From: Dactylis glomerata
Lineage: Eukaryota > Streptophyta > Magnoliopsida > Poales > Poaceae
DNA: 64,000 bases
Assembly: GCA_007115705.1 (NCBI GenBank)
Contig: QXEO01000222.1
Coordinates: forward strand, 5,025,176-5,089,175
Reading direction: 5' to 3'
A program made the translations under genes and the position numbers. Positions 42,671 through 53,600 of the stretch are shown one piece after another; position 1 is the stretch's first letter; every line of letters starts with the position of its first letter. The notes beneath the pieces were generated by a model. That model was not told the origin of the DNA. It made no database searches and saw only the letters and a program-made list of their open reading frames with translations.

Positions 42671-44831
42671 TGAAAGATCATTTCGAGCCCCATGTGTGGT
42701 TTTGGTAATTAATGACAATCCCTATGGACTAATGGTTGTATTGAGTCATATGTGTAGGACTTGTCCATAGACAATGCTTGAACCATTTGTTGGAGTCAAG
42801 GTTGTAAGAAGAAGATTATGTGTTGACCAAGGTGTTATTCAAGGAGTGATCCAAAGATTGGTCTTAAAGGATTTGAGCTTATGTGAAGTGTGTCTTGAAG
42901 AATAAGATTGAGTGAGCTCTCATGTGTATCCTCAAGACACCATCATTATGGAGAAAGAAGAATTGATTCGAGGATTGATCAAGTCAAAGCGCAAGTTCAA
43001 GATGAGCAACTAGAAGAGAACATATGCTTGAAGCTTGCCATCTATATTGTGATCATGGATATGTGAAGATATGCTTAAAGAGAGTCTCTTCCATAGTGGA
43101 GTATGGGGGAGTAATCCGCAAGACTTCATCAAGCAAGCTCAATCAAGAAAGGTGGTCCAACTTGAGAAGATCAAGATCATCATTATCCACCTCAAGTGGA
43201 ATGCTCAAGGCAAAGGTATGATAGTGTTAGGGTTTCTTTCTTACCGGTCTCATGGTGTTAGTTGTGAGACCGGGTTATAGGATCAGTAGCCGTTCTATCA
43301 AGAGGGGCTCTCGAGTGAGTAACTTAATTATATCGTTTGGAGAGAGCTCAAACCTTTGCATACTTGGCATCATCTTTCTTGGTTCGTATTTGGGTTTTAT
43401 CCATGTGAGGTTCTAGAACTTGTGGTTATTTCCATGACAAGCTCTAGCTCATCAAAAACGGATTTCGCATGAAGCTCTTATTGCGTTTTTGATGTTTGGA
43501 GGTTTTACTGGTTTGCCTTCAAAGTGAGGTCAAACCTTTCATCATTTGGTTTCATACTCCCTTGTTGGACTATGATGTTTCTATGTATGAAGTTGTAGAG
43601 CTCGTTGTGGTGATTCCAATGAGCCCAAGATCATTGAAAACGGAGTCCGGATGCTCAAGTTATTGCCGTTTTCGTTTTGGTGTTTCTGCCAGTTTCAGGA
43701 GGGGCGGCTTTAGCCGGCCCAGGGCCAGAAATAGCCGGACCGGGGCGCTCGATTGCCTCTCTGTTTCAGTCCGGATTTTTGTTCGGCTTTAGCCGGTCTG
43801 GCCGGCTTTAGCCGGTGTTAAGTCCGGCTTTAGCCGGTCTAAATGGCTGTAACGGTCATATTTCATGGGGGGGGCCTATAAAAAGCCCCCTTCTTCCTCC
43901 TTGGGCTGGTTGGTTGCTTTCTCTCTCTCTCCTCCATTGTTTTGACCTTCAAGAGCTTGCAATTCCTCTCTATCCCTCCCATATTTCTTGAATCTTGTTG
44001 AGGGATTTGAAAGAGAAGATCGAGATCTACAACTCCACCAATCAATCTCTCCTCTAAGTGAGGGGAACATCTTGGGATCTAGATCTTGGAGTTCTTTGTG
44101 GATTTCCTTTGTTCTTCCTCTCATATCTCTCCATAGCATTAGTTGCTTTGGTAGGATTTGAGTGAGAAGGATTTGAGCACTTTGTGTGCTCTTGCCATTG
44201 CATAGGTTGCATCGGTTTGAGTTCTCCTCGGAGATTCGAGTAAGTGAAAGTTTGTGAGCTTATTACTCTTGGGTTCTTGGAACCCTAGACGGCTTTGTGG
44301 CTTTGTGGTGCCTTTGTGGCTATTCTTGGGAGCCTCCAATTAAGTTATGGATGCGTGCCCCAAGCTTTTTATAAAGGCCCGGTTCCGCCTTGAGGAACCC
44401 CTTAGTGGAAGAGTGAGCTAGGCCTTTGTGGTGCAAGCTCACACCGGAGAACAGGGTGAGGCCTTTGTGGCGTTGGTTAGGCCTTTGTGGCGATACCACA
44501 CCCCTCCAACGAGACGTACTCCCTTTCAAGGGAGGAACTCGGGAATACATCATCGTCTTCGCGTGCCTCGGTTATTCCTATACCCGAGCTCTTTACTTAT
44601 GCACTTTACATTGTGATAGCCTTCGTGCTTGAAGTCATATATCTTGCTATCACCTTGTTACTTGTATTGCTTAACATAAGTTGTTGGTGCACATAGGTGA
44701 ACCTAGTTTATTTAGGTCTTGTGTGCTTGACAAAATAAACGCTAGTTTAATTCCGCTTTTGTTCAAGCCATTCGTAAAATTTGATATCGCCTATTCACCC
44801 CCCCCCTCTAGGCGACATCTGTATCCTTTCA
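42671..44831 (+). repeat. C1 3' LTR
   Basis: 2161 bp, almost identical to the 5' LTR, followed by the TSD copy CCGTC. Confidence 0.95.
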
Positions 44832-45302
44832 CCGTCAGGCCATGCGTGCACAACTGTGCAATGGTGGATCAACATGTGGTGGCAACGCATGGCGACTTCG
44901 GTGTGTTGGCGCTCTTTGAGTGGCAGGTCTCAAATTTCAGGGGTGAAAGCCATAGGTTCAACATTTTATTGGTTGAGTCTCACAATGTGGTGTTCATGCG
45001 ACATTCACCTGTTGCATTGTATGGAGTTCGCTCAAACTTTTCTTTGGATGAAAGCTTGTGATATGACCTCCTTGGTTGGATCCAACGATGTTGATGTCTT
45101 TTCTTGAAGGTGTTGGAACACCTCCCCTGTTACCCTTAAGTTTCTATTATTATTTATTAGGGATTGATACAATAGCTTGCACTTATTTTGTGATCATTTT
45201 TTTTAACCTTTTTCTGTAATAATTTGGTTGTGTGTATCATTGATAGTATCTTGAATAGTTATTATTTATATCATGTTGGGTGTAGTTTTGATGTTAATAC
45301 AT
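44832..45302. other. Flank right of C1
   Basis: Continues the pre-insertion sequence of 34212-34538. No domain or ORF could be assigned. The 3' part is T-rich. Its right end carries the target word gttaatacat (45293-45302) duplicated across the next MITE. Confidence 0.4.
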
Positions 45303-45725
45303 CGAAAACTCCAAATGGAGCTCGGGCTCTAGGGAGCCCGATTTTTTCTTTTTAAAAGTTTCAAAAATTTGAATTTCAACATTTCAAAAGATTCTGACAA
45401 AATCACACCTAGACGTACACAATGTTGTACTCTATCACTGTGTAAATTTTTAGAACGAAATACATTGTATTTTGGGCTCAGTAAAAATAACAAATCGCAC
45501 AAAAAGAGAAAGTTACGTTTTATGTGCACTGTTCATAACTGTTCATCAAGGATAAAATCTCAATTTGTTATTTTTGCTGAGCCAAAACTACAACATATTT
45601 TGTTTTGAAAAATTACGCACTGATAGAATACAACATTCCCTATATCATAGTATTTTTTGGAATTTTTTGAAGTGTTTAAATTCGAATTTTCAGAGCTTCA
45701 AATTTGGAGCCAAACGTCCGTTCTC
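45303..45725. mobile_element. Mutator-type foldback MITE
   Basis: 423 bp between two copies of gttaatacat (45293-45302 and 45726-45735), a 9-10 bp duplication typical of Mutator-like elements. The arms form a long imperfect inverted repeat: aatgttgtactctatcac (about 45420) pairs with the reverse complement of the 45615-45650 segment, and gggctcagtaaaaataac pairs with gttatttttgctgagcc (about 45565). The outer ends share ctccaaat...gagctc. No ORF. Confidence 0.8.
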
Positions 45726-46108
45726 GTTAATACATTCCCTTTATTCGAGAAAAAGGCCACAACATCAAAGATGCATCGATGCTGGGAGTTAGGGAAAAGA
45801 GAACAAAGATTAGCCCCACCGTCTACCACAGCTTATCATTTTTTGGATCTTAATGTAGGTTCTTGGCAGCTAGGTGCGATGTTTATTTTCGTGCATGTCT
45901 AATTTGCGGGTATTGGGATGCTGATCCGGAGATGAGCTTTAACAGGGGCAAGCATGCAATCCAAAAACGAAGTTTTGCAGATATATAGTGCCACTAATTT
46001 CTCAAAGAAGCTTGAGTAATAGCAGAACAGCTAATAAGATCGAAGACCACTACCCACCAAGCAAAATGTATGGACTAATGCATGGAGTTTCTTCAGTTTC
46101 GACGCTGA
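45726..46108. other. Intergenic region and serpin 3' flank
   Basis: AT-rich sequence downstream of the serpin stop codon. It probably includes the serpin 3' UTR. No other gene seen. Confidence 0.5.
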
Positions 46109-48083
46109 TCACTTGCTGGTAGGATCTAGGACGTGGCCCGCGAACACGATCACCCCTGACTGTTCCTCCATGATCATGAACGTGAACGGATGGTCGGCGA
46201 CGAACTCCACCATGTCCGGCGGGGGACCGCCACCACGCAAGGACGTCATGACTGCGGCAGCCTCAGTCCCTTCCTCGTTCACCCTGATGACCGCCTTGTG
46301 TGCAACCTTGGTTAAGAAGGTCGGACGCCCGTTGTCATTCTTGTACATGCCTCGCAGGTCACCCACCTCCGCGGAGAACGGCAGCGTGAGCCCCAGCCGA
46401 CGGAGGTCTTTCCCGAGGTTCCAGTCGAAGGAGATTTCCAACTTGGGTAGCTTAAGGCTGACGAGCTTGGTTTCCGTAGGCAGGACGCTGTAGAGGTACC
46501 CAGGTGCCGAGGTGATCAAGTCCACCATGGTGGATATGCCGTCGGGCTTGTCCGGGAGGAAGACGAACATGGAGAACTGCGTGGCATTGCCGCTCTTGAC
46601 GGAGGTAGCCCTTGGACCACGGTGGATCTTGTAGGGAGTTCCTTCTATAGGCTGATATTCCCCTTCCGGGCCATAGGGGAGCTTGAGGACCTTGAACCCG
46701 TCCATGCACGAGATGTACATCCTCTTGAGCTTGAACATGAAGCTTGGCTCGACGTGGCTGCCGTCTAGCCGGTAAAATTTGCCCGGTGACGTGTGGCAAA
46801 AGTTGAACGGATCGAGCCAGCTGCCCTTGAAGTACACAGCGTTGGCGAGCACGAGGTCGGTGTCGGGCGTGATGTCGCTGCGTGAGATCATGGAGTCGAT
46901 GAGGTTGTTCGTGGCCTTTTTGACCCAGCTGTTGACCATCTCCACCGCTTCCTCCGGCTTAACATGCCATCATGCATCAAAAGAATTAGACAAAGTTGAA
47001 ACCGAGCTGAGGCATACCTAGTAGCTGCAACTACTCATTTTACAAATTAATTTGTCAAGTTACAATTGAATCAAAATGCACAAGGAAAATCATGACTGTA
47101 GTAACTTCAAATACATTTGAACAATTGGCACACAAATAAGAATAGGAGCGGTAGCAAATGTCTGTGAATATTAAACTCACTCAATTCTGTTCTTTTTAAT
47201 TATAATCTCTCAAACAGTACAATATACATTAATAAGAAACTTTATAGACCAACATACAATGTGAAAATTTACTCAATTTAGTGCGAGAAAATTATCTATA
47301 CTAGAAGAACAGTGTGTGTTTTGGAAGTTGTATTTTTTCTTGACCATTGTCAACATTCTACCCCAGCATAGCAGATCAACTCTCCAGTAATTACGATACT
47401 TTCGTCAATATAATTGAATTGTCAACTTTATACGTACTAAGACTATGAGATAATTTTGATTACCAAAACAAGACTGAGTAAAATTTCTCAACAGTTTCAT
47501 GAATATATCCAGATCTAAATCATGCTTCCAAAATAATATTGGGTAGTTGCATCGAACACTGAATCCTACACTTCTAGTGGAAGGGTAAGATTTCCAGAAC
47601 AGAAGAATTTTTTTAGGTTGATTAGATAAGACAAAACAAATAACCCGTATATGAGTTGGACTTTAACAGAGGAACTAATCTACTAACCTCCTCAATGAAG
47701 TTCACAGTGCGTGCCTCGGACTTGTAGGACTTGGCAGCTATATCATGGAACGCCTTCTTGAGACCGCCGCGAGATTCGTCGATCCAGACGCCGCCGCCGA
47801 AGAGCACGCGCGGCCCGCCGGAGTCCGCACAATCGGCTAGGACGTGGTCGGAGATGCGGCGACCGAAGGCAGCGAGGCCGTCCGCCGTCGGGGCGCCGAG
47901 AAAGCTGAGCAGCTGGGCCTGCGTGGCGCCGCCCGCGCCCGCGGCCACCAGCGCCAGACCAGCGTGGACGGAGACGGGCGAGAACGCTACGTTCTTGCCG
48001 GCGGCGTCCGCGGGGGCGAGGTGCTTGGTGAGGCGGAGAGCGAGGGCCGTCTGCCCGTCGCGGGCTGCGTCGGCGGCGGCCAT
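46109..48083 (-). CDS. Plant serpin (Z-type family), two exons
   Basis: Serine-protease-inhibitor-fold protein; plant serpins trap proteases by cleavage of an exposed reactive loop. Exon 1 is 48083-47688 (ATG 48083, MAAADAARDGQTALALRL) and exon 2 is 46957-46109. The 730-bp phase-0 intron has GT (gag|gttagt) and AG (ttaag|ccg) borders. The product is about 414 residues, slightly longer than the usual 390-400. Family blocks are clear: NVAFSPVSVHAGLALVAAGA, LVLANAVYFKGSW, LKLPKLEISFDWNL, the hinge VNEEGTEAAA and the C-terminal VEFVADHPFTFMI. A Leu-Arg pair follows the hinge as in LR-type serpins, but the loop is about three residues short. An extra loop after LKLPYGPEG adds length. No signal peptide, so probably cytosolic. 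No broken codon seen. Confidence 0.92.
46958..47687 (-). other. Serpin intron
   Basis: 730-bp AT-rich intron with canonical GT-AG ends, located where plant serpin genes usually have their single intron. It contains a segment ttttggaagttgtatttt (about 47320) also found upstream of the gene near 48303. Confidence 0.85.
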
Positions 48084-48930
48084 GAGAGGTGGAGGTGGTA
48101 GGGGTTCGTGCAAGGAAGCCCTTATTTGTAACCCACGATCGATTTTCTCTTTATTTGCGAGATATGATACTCAAAACAGATCGACAAAATCGCATCCGAT
48201 TTTTGCACTAGCCAGGCTCTAGCTTCCCTTATTTTCGCCTTAGCTTGTTTAATTGTTCCTCTTTGTGTGTGTACACATTTTTTTGAGGGTTATTCCCATT
48301 GTGTTTTGGAAGTTGTATTTGTATTTGTGTTTGAATTTTAATTTTAATTTTCCTTGACCATTTGTGTTTAGCATGTTGTATTCCGTGTATTTTCCTCAAA
48401 AGGGAAGAAAGAAAATCACAAACTTCCTATCAACCGCAGAACATAAACGACTTGTTTATTCTTTGAAACAAAACCAAAGTATAAAATGGTAGGAGAAATA
48501 AAACATATAGTTGTGGCTGGGTTGCACAAGGCCTCGGTGCAGTCATATGCTTCCTGCACCATTGCACACCAAGCCAACCTTTATAAAATGGGACCGCGTT
48601 GGCTAAAACCGATACTGCTTAATTACCACTGTGATGCAACAAGGTTATTCAGCACTGACTTGCTACATGAACCTCTGTCTCATTAGTGAGAAAAACAATA
48701 TGCATATTGCTATGGTAATAAGCCCCACTGCTTGTTGACTGTCATAAGAAGACACTACAAATATCACCACAACATCTATATTGTTTCCTCATGCGACTAG
48801 TGTGCTCCACTCCAGGGAAATCTTAATGCTTGAATGGCATGTGGTTATACGGTGCTCCCATCTCGAAGATGGACAACCGTTTTGAATGCTTGGGTTATGT
48901 TGAGTGTAAACATCTGTTATCATCTTAACT
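48084..48930. other. Serpin upstream region
   Basis: On the minus strand a short C/A-rich leader (cccctaccacctccacc) precedes the ATG. An AT-rich gcaaataaagag word near 48145-48160 may act as a TATA-like element. Farther out the sequence is AT-rich. No ORF supported. Confidence 0.4.
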
Positions 48931-48934
48931 TTAG

Positions 48935-49190
48935 GGTGTGTTTGGTTCGGCTGTGGATTCTAAAAAATCTGTTGTGAACTGTGAAAAAGCTGCTGTGACT
49001 TGAAAACTGTGGATTTTCTGAAAGTTGTTTGGTTGGAATAACTGTGACTCTATGGATTTTATAAAAATTACTTGTAATGCCACTAAGGCCTAAGAGACGG
49101 TTTATATGCTAATTTAATATAAAATACCTATATGTAGACTTTTTTCTATGTAAATGATCATTCTGGGAAGGAATTTACCAAGAAAAATAA
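48935..49190. mobile_element. Possible fragment of a hAT-type MITE
   Basis: Begins with tagggtgtgtttggtt, a terminus common among grass hAT-type MITEs. A matching right-hand inverted end (aaccaaacacacc) was not found, so the element is truncated or the call is wrong. Confidence 0.3.
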
Positions 49191-49319
49191 GGTTGCACAA
49201 TGTATAGAAACAATTCAACATATCCTGGCAGGCTGCATCACAAGCGATCAAAACCACTTTTGCTGGAGAGAATCGATCAGCTAGTACCTGTTGCTCGGCG
49301 CAAGTTCTTTCGTGTATCT

Positions 49320-49532
49320 CTACAGGGCCTTATTTTCTGAATCGTAATCATCACCATCGTGGTCCTTTTGTACAGTAGATGAAGACACAGTCGGGGAAAG
49401 ATTCCAGTTCCTGAACAGAGGACGGATGCCGGAGCTCAGCGAGGCCAGCGGGGCGGAGGATGGCAGGACTGCGACGGCCGCCGGATAGAGCACGTGCGTC
49501 GCGATTCTGACGGTGTCGAAGTCGTGCATGGC
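49320..49532 (-). CDS. Hypothetical short ORF, uncertain
   Basis: About 70 codons from MHDFDTVRIATHVLYPAAV (ATG 49530-49532) to the stop at 49320, in a GC-rich island unlike the AT-rich flanks. The frame stays open upstream to about 49715. I recognise no domain. It could be a last exon, a fragment, or chance openness caused by GC content. Confidence 0.2.
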   Translation of the reverse strand, partial: AMHDFDTVRIATHVLYPAAVAVLPSSAPLASLSSGIRPLFRNWNLSPTVSSSTVQKDHDGDDYDSENKAL

Positions 49533-49814
49533 GGCGCGGCCGCCGGGATGATGTGCGTGAGACACCGGAGCTGTTGAAGATGACCGGAATTCCTGCGGGG
49601 CAGTCGAAGAGAGGAGATTTGGTTCCGTGCGAGCCTTATTATGTCCAGGCCAGCTTCCAGGTCGGAGGAATTGAACGTCGGTGATCTGCTTCGCCGGTTG
49701 CACGAGCGGCAGCATAGCAGATGACCGGAGCTGGACAGGTTAACCAGTTGGTGGGAAAGATAGGCAAGCAGGGTGAGCAGTATGGTTCTAAGAAGAAGAC
49801 TGGAAGGGCGTTGA

Positions 49815-50640
49815 TGAGGGTATGACCCATTGATCCTCGATATTTGCCTACCCAGTTCCTGCTAAGGAAGAAGCCCGCTCAAATCATGCAAGAAACCCGC
49901 AAGGCTCAGCACGCCAACTTGGAGTAGAAGTCAAGAAACCCCTTATAAACCCTAACTGGCTGTATATATAAAGCCACCAAGAGACACCCCTAGAGAGCAT
50001 ATATAACAGATCTCCGACAAATTAGACAAACAACCCTTCGCCTATGGCGGTTCCCTGTAAACACAACTATGCCATATCCTAGATTGCTAGCAGGATGTAG
50101 CGATCCTCCACCGAGGGGATGTGAACCTGGGTAAAATTCGTGTGCCCCTCGTCGTTTATCGACCGCCGTCGAGTTCGCCGGATCCCACGTACGCTCCATA
50201 GATCGAAAGCTCTCAAGCATGGGCATTGCCGGGGTAGAACCTCGTCAATTGGCGTCGACCGTAGGGACGACGGAATCTGGATCAACGAGCTCGCCGGCTC
50301 CTTCATCATCATCACCGCCAGCAGATCGCATCTGGAGAAATCAGCTCATCATCTTTCAATGTCCGTCAAGACCGTCGGCGACTTCGGTGGTCATCGTCAA
50401 CACCAGCGACATCGAGGCATGCAAGCACCTGCGATACGTCTCCTAGTCGCTCCACTACCAGATATACAAGATCCAATCTACAACGAGTTCACAATTTCAA
50501 TGGCGTCCCGAGCGCCGCCTTTGAAAAACCGTCCGCTGCAAAAGGATTCGTCATCTCGCATGTCGCATCCGACAAGTCGCCGAGATCGCCAGCATCACAC
50601 AGCCGTTCCCATCCACGTCAAGTCTCCTAATCAGGAATAA
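49815..50640 (+). mobile_element. 5' end of a Gypsy element: LTR, primer-binding site and leader
   Basis: An LTR-like segment (TGAGGGTATGACCC...CCTCGTCA, about 49815-50247) with a TATA box (tgtatatataaag, 49961-49973) is followed by attggcgtcgaccgtaggga (from 50248), in primer-binding position and similar to the G1/G2 sites. Downstream sequence to 50640 lacks a clean gag and is cut by the S2 junction. No partner LTR is in the window. The left boundary is approximate. Confidence 0.6.
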
Positions 50641-53600
50641 CTTGGTTTTTGGGAGTTGGATGCACGAGTAGAGCTCATACTCAGTACAAAATGAGGGCTA
50701 GCAAAAGACTGGGAGCGACCAACTAAGAGAGCAATAACGGCCATAATCATGCAAAGCGACAAAACATCATTAAGAGAAGCATAAAGTGGCATCACAAGTC
50801 AAAAACCAAATGATCCTAGAGACTATAGGAGACTTATTTTGTAGTCAACATGTGTAAGCATGCGCCAAGTCAACCCAATTAAAGCATCAAAGGAGAAAAC
50901 CAAATTAATGCTTCCAAATAATAAAAACAACGCATAATTTTTTTCAAAGGCTCATTAAGCAATCTCAGTCATTTGAGACAAGTCATGCTACAGCAAAAGT
51001 CACTAATCATACTATCAAAACAACATCAAGCACGACATGCAAAAGTCTAAGCCGCAGTCTAAACAAGCTCTTTTTTGTACCACTTTTTGCATAAAACTTT
51101 TTCTCTTTTCCAACACCATTCGAACCTTTTTAAAACAACTCTTTTGATGAATACCAACATGTACCAGAGGTCAAAATAGACCTTGATGGAAAGATATAAC
51201 AAGATCTGAATAAAAATTAAGGCGAAAAATGAAAGCTAAACGCAGTAGCAGAAAAAGAGAACACTCGTTGAACGATAAGAGTGAAAAACGAAGTGTTCTT
51301 GGCAAATGAAAACGAGTACATCTCCTCCAAAAGAAATTTGTTGGGGTCCAACCATTTATTGCAGAAAACAAAACTAAATAAAACTAAAAACTAAAGACGC
51401 TCCAAGAAAAACGCATAGTGCATGAAGCAATAAAAATATAGTGTCTTGAAAGGTGACCTGATTTTTGCCGATGAAGAAGGGGTGCCTCGGGGGCATCCCC
51501 AAGCTTTGATGCTTGTACCTCTTGGATATTTCTTGGGGTGCGTGGGTATCCCCAAGCTTGATCTTTTGTCCATTCTTTAGCTCATCTCATCATTCTCCAA
51601 TCCCTACACTAGAAAATTCCTTCATACAAAACTCAACACAATTCTATTAGCAACATTAGTGTAAGCATAATAATGAACCAACCCCTTTTTGGTTCAGATT
51701 TCAACTCAAAACCACCACATATAAAGCATATACTACTGTAGTAACTTCCCCAAAAGTCCTATGATCAAAATAACTAAAAAAGAAAGCGATCGAGAGGCAA
51801 ACATAAATAGTGGCAGAAATCTGTCAAAACAGAACAGCTGACAAAGGTCGATTTTTTTGAGGGTTTTCTGTTGCTCAAATCAAAAAGTGTAAAACTAATG
51901 AAAGTTTGGATATAACCTGGATCATATGCACAAGAAATTTCAGGTCAAAAATATATTCTAAGAATTTTCACGAATTTTTAAGGTGCAGCACCAAAATCTG
52001 TTTCAGGACAGCAACTTCCCCAAATCTTACCTCAGTCAAATTAGAGGTTTCTCTTGGCACAAAAACGAAATAAAAAGGATAAGGAGTGGTTATTACAGTA
52101 GTAATAACTTCCAAGACTCAAATAAAAGAAAAAAGTACTGAAAATAAAACAATGGGTTATCTCCCAAGAGTGCTTTTTCTTTAACGCCTTTGAGCTAGGC
52201 GCAGAAAGTGGAAATCAAGTATAATCAAGCGATGAAGCATCAAGTTCATAATTTGCTCTAAGAATAAAGTCAAAAGTAATTTATTTCTCTTCCTAGGGAA
52301 GTGTTCCATACCTTTCTTGAGTGGAAAATGAAATTTGATGGTGCCTTCCTTCATATCAATGATGGCACCTACAATTCGAAGAAAGGGTCTTCCCAAAATA
52401 ATAGGACATGAAGCATTGCATTCAACATCCATGACAAGAAAATCAATGGGAACAAGGTTATTGTTAACCATAATAAGAACATCATTAATCCTTCCCAAAG
52501 GTTTCTTCTTAGCAACATCAGTAATAGGAACATCATAATAACACTTTTCAAGCGGTGGTAAATCAAGCATATCATAAATTTTTCTAGGCATAATAGAAAT
52601 ACTAGCACCTAGATCACATAAAGCATAGCAATCAAAACCATTAACATGCATATCAATGATGGGTTCCCAACCATCTTCTAACTTCTTGGGAATAGAGGCC
52701 TTTTGCTTCAACTTTTCATCCCTAATTTTCATGAGAGCATTGGTAATATGCTTAGTAAAAGCAACATTTATAGAACTAGCATTGGGACTGAAAGCAAGCT
52801 TTTGCAAGAAAAAAATAACTTCAGATATATTGCAGCCATCAACATCAAAATCATTAAAAGAAATAGAGCTATCATCTCCTACACTCTGAAAAATTTCAGC
52901 ACTCTTTTGAGAAAAAGTTTTTGCAATTTTGGGCTTTTTAGTACAAGGAGTGGGATTTTTCTCAATGCCAATCAAAGTAAGAGGATTGCTAGCACTTGCA
53001 ACAAAATCATTAGAGGTAGTAATGGTACATACCTTCATCTTTCTAGCCATCTCATCTTCTCTTTCCCACTTGGCATGCAATTCTGCTAACATCCTAACAT
53101 TTTCATCAATTTTAACTTGGATAGCATTAGCAGTGGCAAAAGTATTGTTCTCCTTCACATCATTAGGCAACACTTTTAATTTCAGAAGTTCAACATCATG
53201 AGCAAGGCTATCAACTTTAGAAGCAAGAATATCAATTTTGCCTAACTTTTCCTCAACAGACTTGTTAAAAGCAGTTTGCTTACCGATGAAGTCCTTGAGC
53301 ATTACCTCAAGATTGGAGGGCGCGCCCCTAGTGTTGTTGGAGGAATTACCATAAGAGTTACCATAACCATTACCATTGGTAGAAGGATACGGCCTATAAT
53401 TGTTACTAGCAAAATTGTTCCTATAAGCATTGTTGTTAAAATTATTATTTCTAATTAAGTTTACATCGACATGCTCTTCTTGAGCAACCAAAGAGGCTAA
53501 AGGAATATTATTAGGATCAACATGAGTTCTATCATTAGAAAGCATAAGCATAATAGCATCAATCTTATCACTCAAGGAGGAGGTTTTCTCAACAAAATTT

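Larger units (their letters stand above)
34539..44831 (+). mobile_element. C1: young gag-only Copia derivative (SIRE/Maximus-like)
   Basis: A 10.3-kb element with LTRs 34539-36698 and 42671-44831, perfect TSD CCGTC (34534-34538 and 44832-44836), an initiator-Met tRNA primer-binding site tggtatcagagc at 36701-36712 and a polypurine tract aatgggggagat just before the 3' LTR. The interior has one long gag ORF followed by 3.7 kb without protease, integrase or RT. By eye the LTRs differ by about 15 substitutions and a few indels in homopolymers over 2160 bp (about 0.7%), so insertion is recent. It is non-autonomous. Confidence 0.93.

Noticed and set aside
43071..43280. Short frames repeated in both C1 LTRs (for example 34939-35148 and 43071-43280)
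   Set aside because: Identical only because the LTRs are near-identical; no coding evidence.
49320..49715. GC-rich open frame as a confident host gene
   Set aside because: No recognisable domain or exon partners; kept only as a low-confidence hypothetical.
50140..50640. Plus-strand frame of 166 codons after a Gypsy primer-binding site
   Set aside because: It begins inside the LTR and shows no gag domain; most likely chance openness in a GC-rich leader.
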